Source of the DNA: Azadirachta indica
Lineage: Eukaryota; Streptophyta; Magnoliopsida; Sapindales; Meliaceae
NCBI GenBank assembly: GCA_022749755.1
Contig: CM040441.1
Location: 16,679,475-16,743,474, forward strand
Reading direction: 5' to 3'
Length of the DNA stretch: 64,000 nt
Numbering within the stretch: the stretch's first letter is position 1; every line of letters begins with the position of its first letter. Positions 60,847-64,000 of this stretch are shown piece after piece. The position numbers and the translations under genes are program-made. Under the pieces are notes generated by a model. That model saw nothing but the letters and a program-made list of their open reading frames with translations, did no database searches and was not told the origin of the DNA.

Positions 60847-61854
60847 CTACATAACACAATGATTCACGTCTGGAAGATGAATCTCTGGCTGAATGAAGTT
60901 TCTCCCGCTGATGAGCTTTCCCACGATGTACTTGTTTGCCTCCTCACTGAGATGAAAACCGTCTTCACGAAACAACACCCTCCGATTATCAGAATTTTCT
61001 CGGAGAAGAGCCATGAAAGAGTTGTAATAATCGGTATACAGAATCTGAGAATAGGAAGCGCTTTCTCCAAGTTCAGACAGCGCCTGTGACTGAGCGTAAG
61101 GACCATCTGACCATTCCTCAGAAATAGCATGCTTGAGCTGATCGTTGTGATGCTTAGCCAAATTGTTAAGCCCTATATGGCAGTTGTCCGCGTCGAATTC
61201 GGCGGGATTAACGTTGGGAAGCAAAGAAACGTAGCCGGGGAGACAACCCAATGGCAACATCCCGGGGACCAAAATATTGGGTACCCCATCTCTTCTGAGT
61301 TTCGATAACATCTCTACAATGTTTCTGGCTATAAGTGGTGCGTACTCTTCGACTTCCAGGATGGATTTGCCGTTCAACAACGAAAACTTGTAGTCATTGC
61401 TCCCAAGATCGACCATGAATAAAGCCCTCTGAAGCTTCTGACGACACTCGAAATAATACAAGCAGATTGGAGTGAGATAATAGGAGAATGAAATCACCTG
61501 TGAATTTATGGAGTCGGTGAAGCCGTCTGATGGAACGTGAACGCCTTTTTCTTCATGAAAGTGTTTGCCAAGGGCTATGGCGTTTTCAGTAGCGAAGGTT
61601 GCGCCGTAGTGAAGTCGGCCGTGGTGCTGATGCTGCTTATATACTTCTGGAGAAGGAAGATGGAATGCAGTGGCGAGTTGATCGGCCATGAGTGAACCGC
61701 GACGAGAGCCAGGAGAAGAATCTCTGACGCCGAAGCTGTAAAGGGAATCAAACGGACATCCCTTCACCTTTTCGTCACAAGAAGCGATCACAAAGAGAGA
61801 CGAAACCATTACTGCGACCGTGAAACAATGCAAAAGATTGCAAGAAGAAGCCAT
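60847..61854 (-). CDS. GDSL esterase/lipase-like protein, intronless, altered catalytic block I
   Basis: A single 335-codon frame encodes a secreted SGNH-hydrolase relative. Residues 1-26 form a signal peptide. Recognisable family blocks are 'YGATFATENA' (83-92, block II), 'FMVDLGSNDY' (146-155, block III with Gly-x-Asn-Asp), 'LVPGMLPLGCLPGY', 'YTDYYNSF', and 'DGFHLSEEAN' with the Asp298/His301 pair of block V. Block I, normally FGDSxxDTG with the nucleophilic serine, reads FGVRDSSPG (41-49), and the usual stretch between it and the next helix is missing. The C-terminal Cys/Gly-rich loop before DGFH is also missing. It is shorter than the usual 370-390 residues, and the family normally has introns. 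Possible readings are a retro-derived or internally deleted copy, catalytically dead, or a protein that uses Ser46 or Ser47 instead. A TATA box lies upstream. Confidence 0.85.
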   Translation of the reverse strand: MASSCNLLHCFTVAVMVSSLFVIASCDEKVKGCPFDSLYSFGVRDSSPGSRRGSLMADQLATAFHLPSPEVYKQHQHHGRLHYGATFATENAIALGKHFHEEKGVHVPSDGFTDSINSQVISFSYYLTPICLYYFECRQKLQRALFMVDLGSNDYKFSLLNGKSILEVEEYAPLIARNIVEMLSKLRRDGVPNILVPGMLPLGCLPGYVSLLPNVNPAEFDADNCHIGLNNLAKHHNDQLKHAISEEWSDGPYAQSQALSELGESASYSQILYTDYYNSFMALLRENSDNRRVLFREDGFHLSEEANKYIVGKLISGRNFIQPEIHLPDVNHCVM

Positions 61855-61988
61855 GGATGGTGAACGTCGAAGTTATTTTTTGACTGGAGAGACAGAAACT
61901 CTTGCAGATGAACAAATACAAGAGGAAAAAGGAGAAATTAATTAATGCTGATGAAGGAGAGTATACAGGGAGAGATAATCAAGTGTAG

Positions 61989-61996
61989 TATTTATA
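61989..61996 (-). promoter_or_regulatory. TATA box of the GDSL gene
   Basis: TATAAATA on the minus strand, about 135 bases upstream of the ATG, is also conserved in the orphan promoter fragment at 57785-57829. Confidence 0.5.
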
Positions 61997-62029
61997 ACAG
62001 AGTAATTAATCCCAAGTTCACAAGGAAAA

Positions 62030-63683
62030 TCGGAATCCCGTACTTATTAGTCTATACTCATTAAGAAGTTAGTTTAATTTCGAAGTCTATACTATTATAC
62101 TATTTAGCTTATATTTGACTTCCTGAATTGGTGGGGTTTACGAATTGAGTTTCCTAATTCAGATGGGATTACTCTATCATAAAGCAAGTGTAATTGTTAC
62201 AATAAAAATAACTATTTCCTATTTAATAAAATTTAGCAATTGTGGTAATGTATATATATTTCTCATTAGGATATAAAAAGTTTAAATACTTAATTGTAGA
62301 ACCAAGCTGCTTTTGGTACTTCCTTGTATAGCTGCTGTATCTATCTAAATGACGCGGCTGCCATCTCTAGCTCGCTCTCCTATGTTAATTACCTTCCCGG
62401 CTAACTTTTGACTCGTCTCAGTCTCACGAAGGAAAGCTAACAGAACCAACGTTTGAGTTCCAAATCTTTGAGAAAAAAACCCGAATCTCTGAGTACTCCA
62501 GGACTAGTTCAAGAACTGAACTAATGACCAGCAAAACAAGACTTCGATTCTCTATTAGAACAAAAACAGCACAAATAGCCAAAACAAGATCAAGTGAAGA
62601 AACTAGAATACTATAAAAGTTTTTACAGCAGTAACAGAATTGACAGACAAATAAGAAAACATATTGAAAATAGATAGATTAAAAGGAAAGAGATTTATAA
62701 ATTACGTACCTAATATGAAAACTAGAATTTAAGTCATTACACAATTCACCAGCCTTAGATAATTAATCCATAATTAAGCAGATAGGAAAGTACAAAATGG
62801 AAAAAAGAGAGGTGAGGTGTGCGCGTGTAGGAAAGAAATAGCGCACGTGCCAAACTTAAGTTTTACTGATTTAGTGACGGATATGATGAATGTATAGTTA
62901 TAAACTTAATTTGATTTTCTCATGGACTCATCCTTTTCCTTGTGCTTGTTAAAAACTGAAAAAATTCAAATGTTTGAAGATGAATGATGTAATTTCTTTT
63001 TTTTGGTGTAAAATCTAAATAAGTATTATTTAAAAAAAAACTATAAACATAAAATCAACACTTTTATATTTGTACCTTACAAAATAAAAGATTAAAAAAA
63101 TCATAATCATGCTACTTTTAGTATATAAAAAAAATCATGTTAGTTATACAATTTATCATTAACAAAAACATAATCCAAGAGCCATTATGTTTCTTCTAGA
63201 CGATCAAAATTTAACACTAAATTAAATTAAACTAATTAAGACCAATACCTTACTTGAAAAATCTTAATTCATAAATCTAAGCTATAAGCAGTGAGTCTGT
63301 CAAAAAAAATAAATAAAATAAAAGTCTGATTAGGGTTTAGCAGATATGGGTTGCTTTTGATTGAAGGGCAGTTTATTTCTTAATTATATAGATTTTGTTT
63401 CATTGTTAATACTTTTTGTTAATAAGAAAGTTAATTAGCAACATAACAGATTTTTTTTTTTTTGTAAGAAAACAAAAAGTAAAAATAATATTTGATAAAG
63501 GGTTCAATAAGTTGAAATTAGAAACTAATAATCAAATTCAGTGACCAGAAATACATAGCTTTGGATGATGTGCAATATATCTCAATTACTATTTATTTGT
63601 TTAAATAATAAAGAATACACAATCAGGATCTTCGGATTATATTGATAAAAGACTTCAAATTAAGTGACACTTGTACGCTTTAA
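62030..63683. other. Intergenic DNA, no gene recognised
   Basis: 62320-62600 is less AT-rich than its surroundings but has no convincing reading frame. The rest is AT-rich with several A- and T-runs. Confidence 0.5.
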
Positions 63684-63976
63684 ACGAATTAATTCCACAA
63701 TCAGTTCAGAATTAATGGCTGCAAATTTCAATCGAGACAGAGACAGTATTAATTGAGGAAAACATGTATACAATAATATAAAAAAACCGCCACCCACTTT
63801 CATAAATCAAACAGCAACATGCAATTGAATTATGGTAACTAAGTAACATCTATGGCAACTGCTAGTTTGAAGATACTATTTCATTATGATAGTGGTGAAA
63901 AGTGTTACACATTAGTAATCATAATGTCTTACAAAAACAAATTGGAATTATAAATGAACTAGCTTGACCTTAATTT
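63684..63976. repeat. GDSL downstream flank, second copy
   Basis: It is the direct repeat of 60540-60846. The final 40 bases before the window edge are identical to the corresponding bases at the other copy. Confidence 0.85.
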
Positions 63977-64000
63977 CTACATAACACAATGATTCACGTC
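63977..64000 (-). CDS. Last codons of another GDSL gene, cut by the window edge
   Basis: The minus strand reads 'DVNHCVM' and stop, identical to the C terminus of the gene at 60847-61854. Together with the matching 3' flank this marks a further minus-strand GDSL copy to the right. Whether it is intact cannot be seen. Confidence 0.6.
   Translation of the reverse strand, partial: DVNHCVM

Overview
This window looks like nuclear DNA of a eudicot plant. The intergenic DNA is very AT-rich, genes are interrupted by GT-AG introns, and the families present (tandem DUF247/UPF0481 genes, a PB1-domain Raf-like kinase, plastid CCD4 dioxygenases, a PTS2-targeted peroxisomal thiolase, GDSL lipases, a Ty3-type gag) are plant families. 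A Citrus-like genome would fit, but that is an impression and not a demonstrated assignment.

Layout, left to right. (1) 0-12.2 kb is a minus-strand DUF247 cluster: one intact gene (10067-11344), one nearly intact copy with a single frameshift (7196-8519), one badly broken copy (3297-4587), and a remnant that keeps only both ends (about 5600-5870). Two of these sit in a direct segmental duplication of 3-4 kb, and the left window edge carries the upstream flank of a further paralogue outside the window. A four-copy satellite-like array with a period near 147 bp lies at 437-966. (2) 12.85-18.36 kb holds a plus-strand, nine-coding-exon PB1-Raf-like kinase with an intron and an upstream ORF in its leader and one homopolymer frameshift in coding exon 2. 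(3) 18.4-42.8 kb is a CCD4 locus: two minus-strand intronless paralogues (25224-27004 and 40060-41855), each with one different +2 frameshift, separated by an LTR element (31565-39713) with a gag remnant but no polymerase that I could find. CCD4 upstream flank is present twice, once next to a gene and once without one, which suggests a lost third copy. (4) 42.9-49.7 kb is mostly AT-rich DNA with microsatellites, a dispersed repeat and a 130-bp foldback element with a perfect 10-bp flanking repeat. (5) 49.99-54.39 kb is a complete 14-exon 3-ketoacyl-CoA thiolase (KAT2/PED1 type), the best supported gene here. (6) 55.3-64.0 kb is a GDSL esterase/lipase cluster: two 3'-end relics, one uninterrupted 335-codon ORF whose nucleophile motif is altered, and the last codons of another copy cut by the right window edge.

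The genes are unrelated in function and do not form a pathway. The recurring theme is local duplication followed by decay in three separate families (DUF247, CCD4, GDSL). I did not find a clearly new biological system. The most unusual items are the paired CCD4 frameshifts with a promoter difference, the gag-only LTR element with a codon-phased 45-bp minisatellite, the foldback element, and the satellite-like array. No tRNA, rRNA or CRISPR array was recognised, but tRNA detection by eye is weak.
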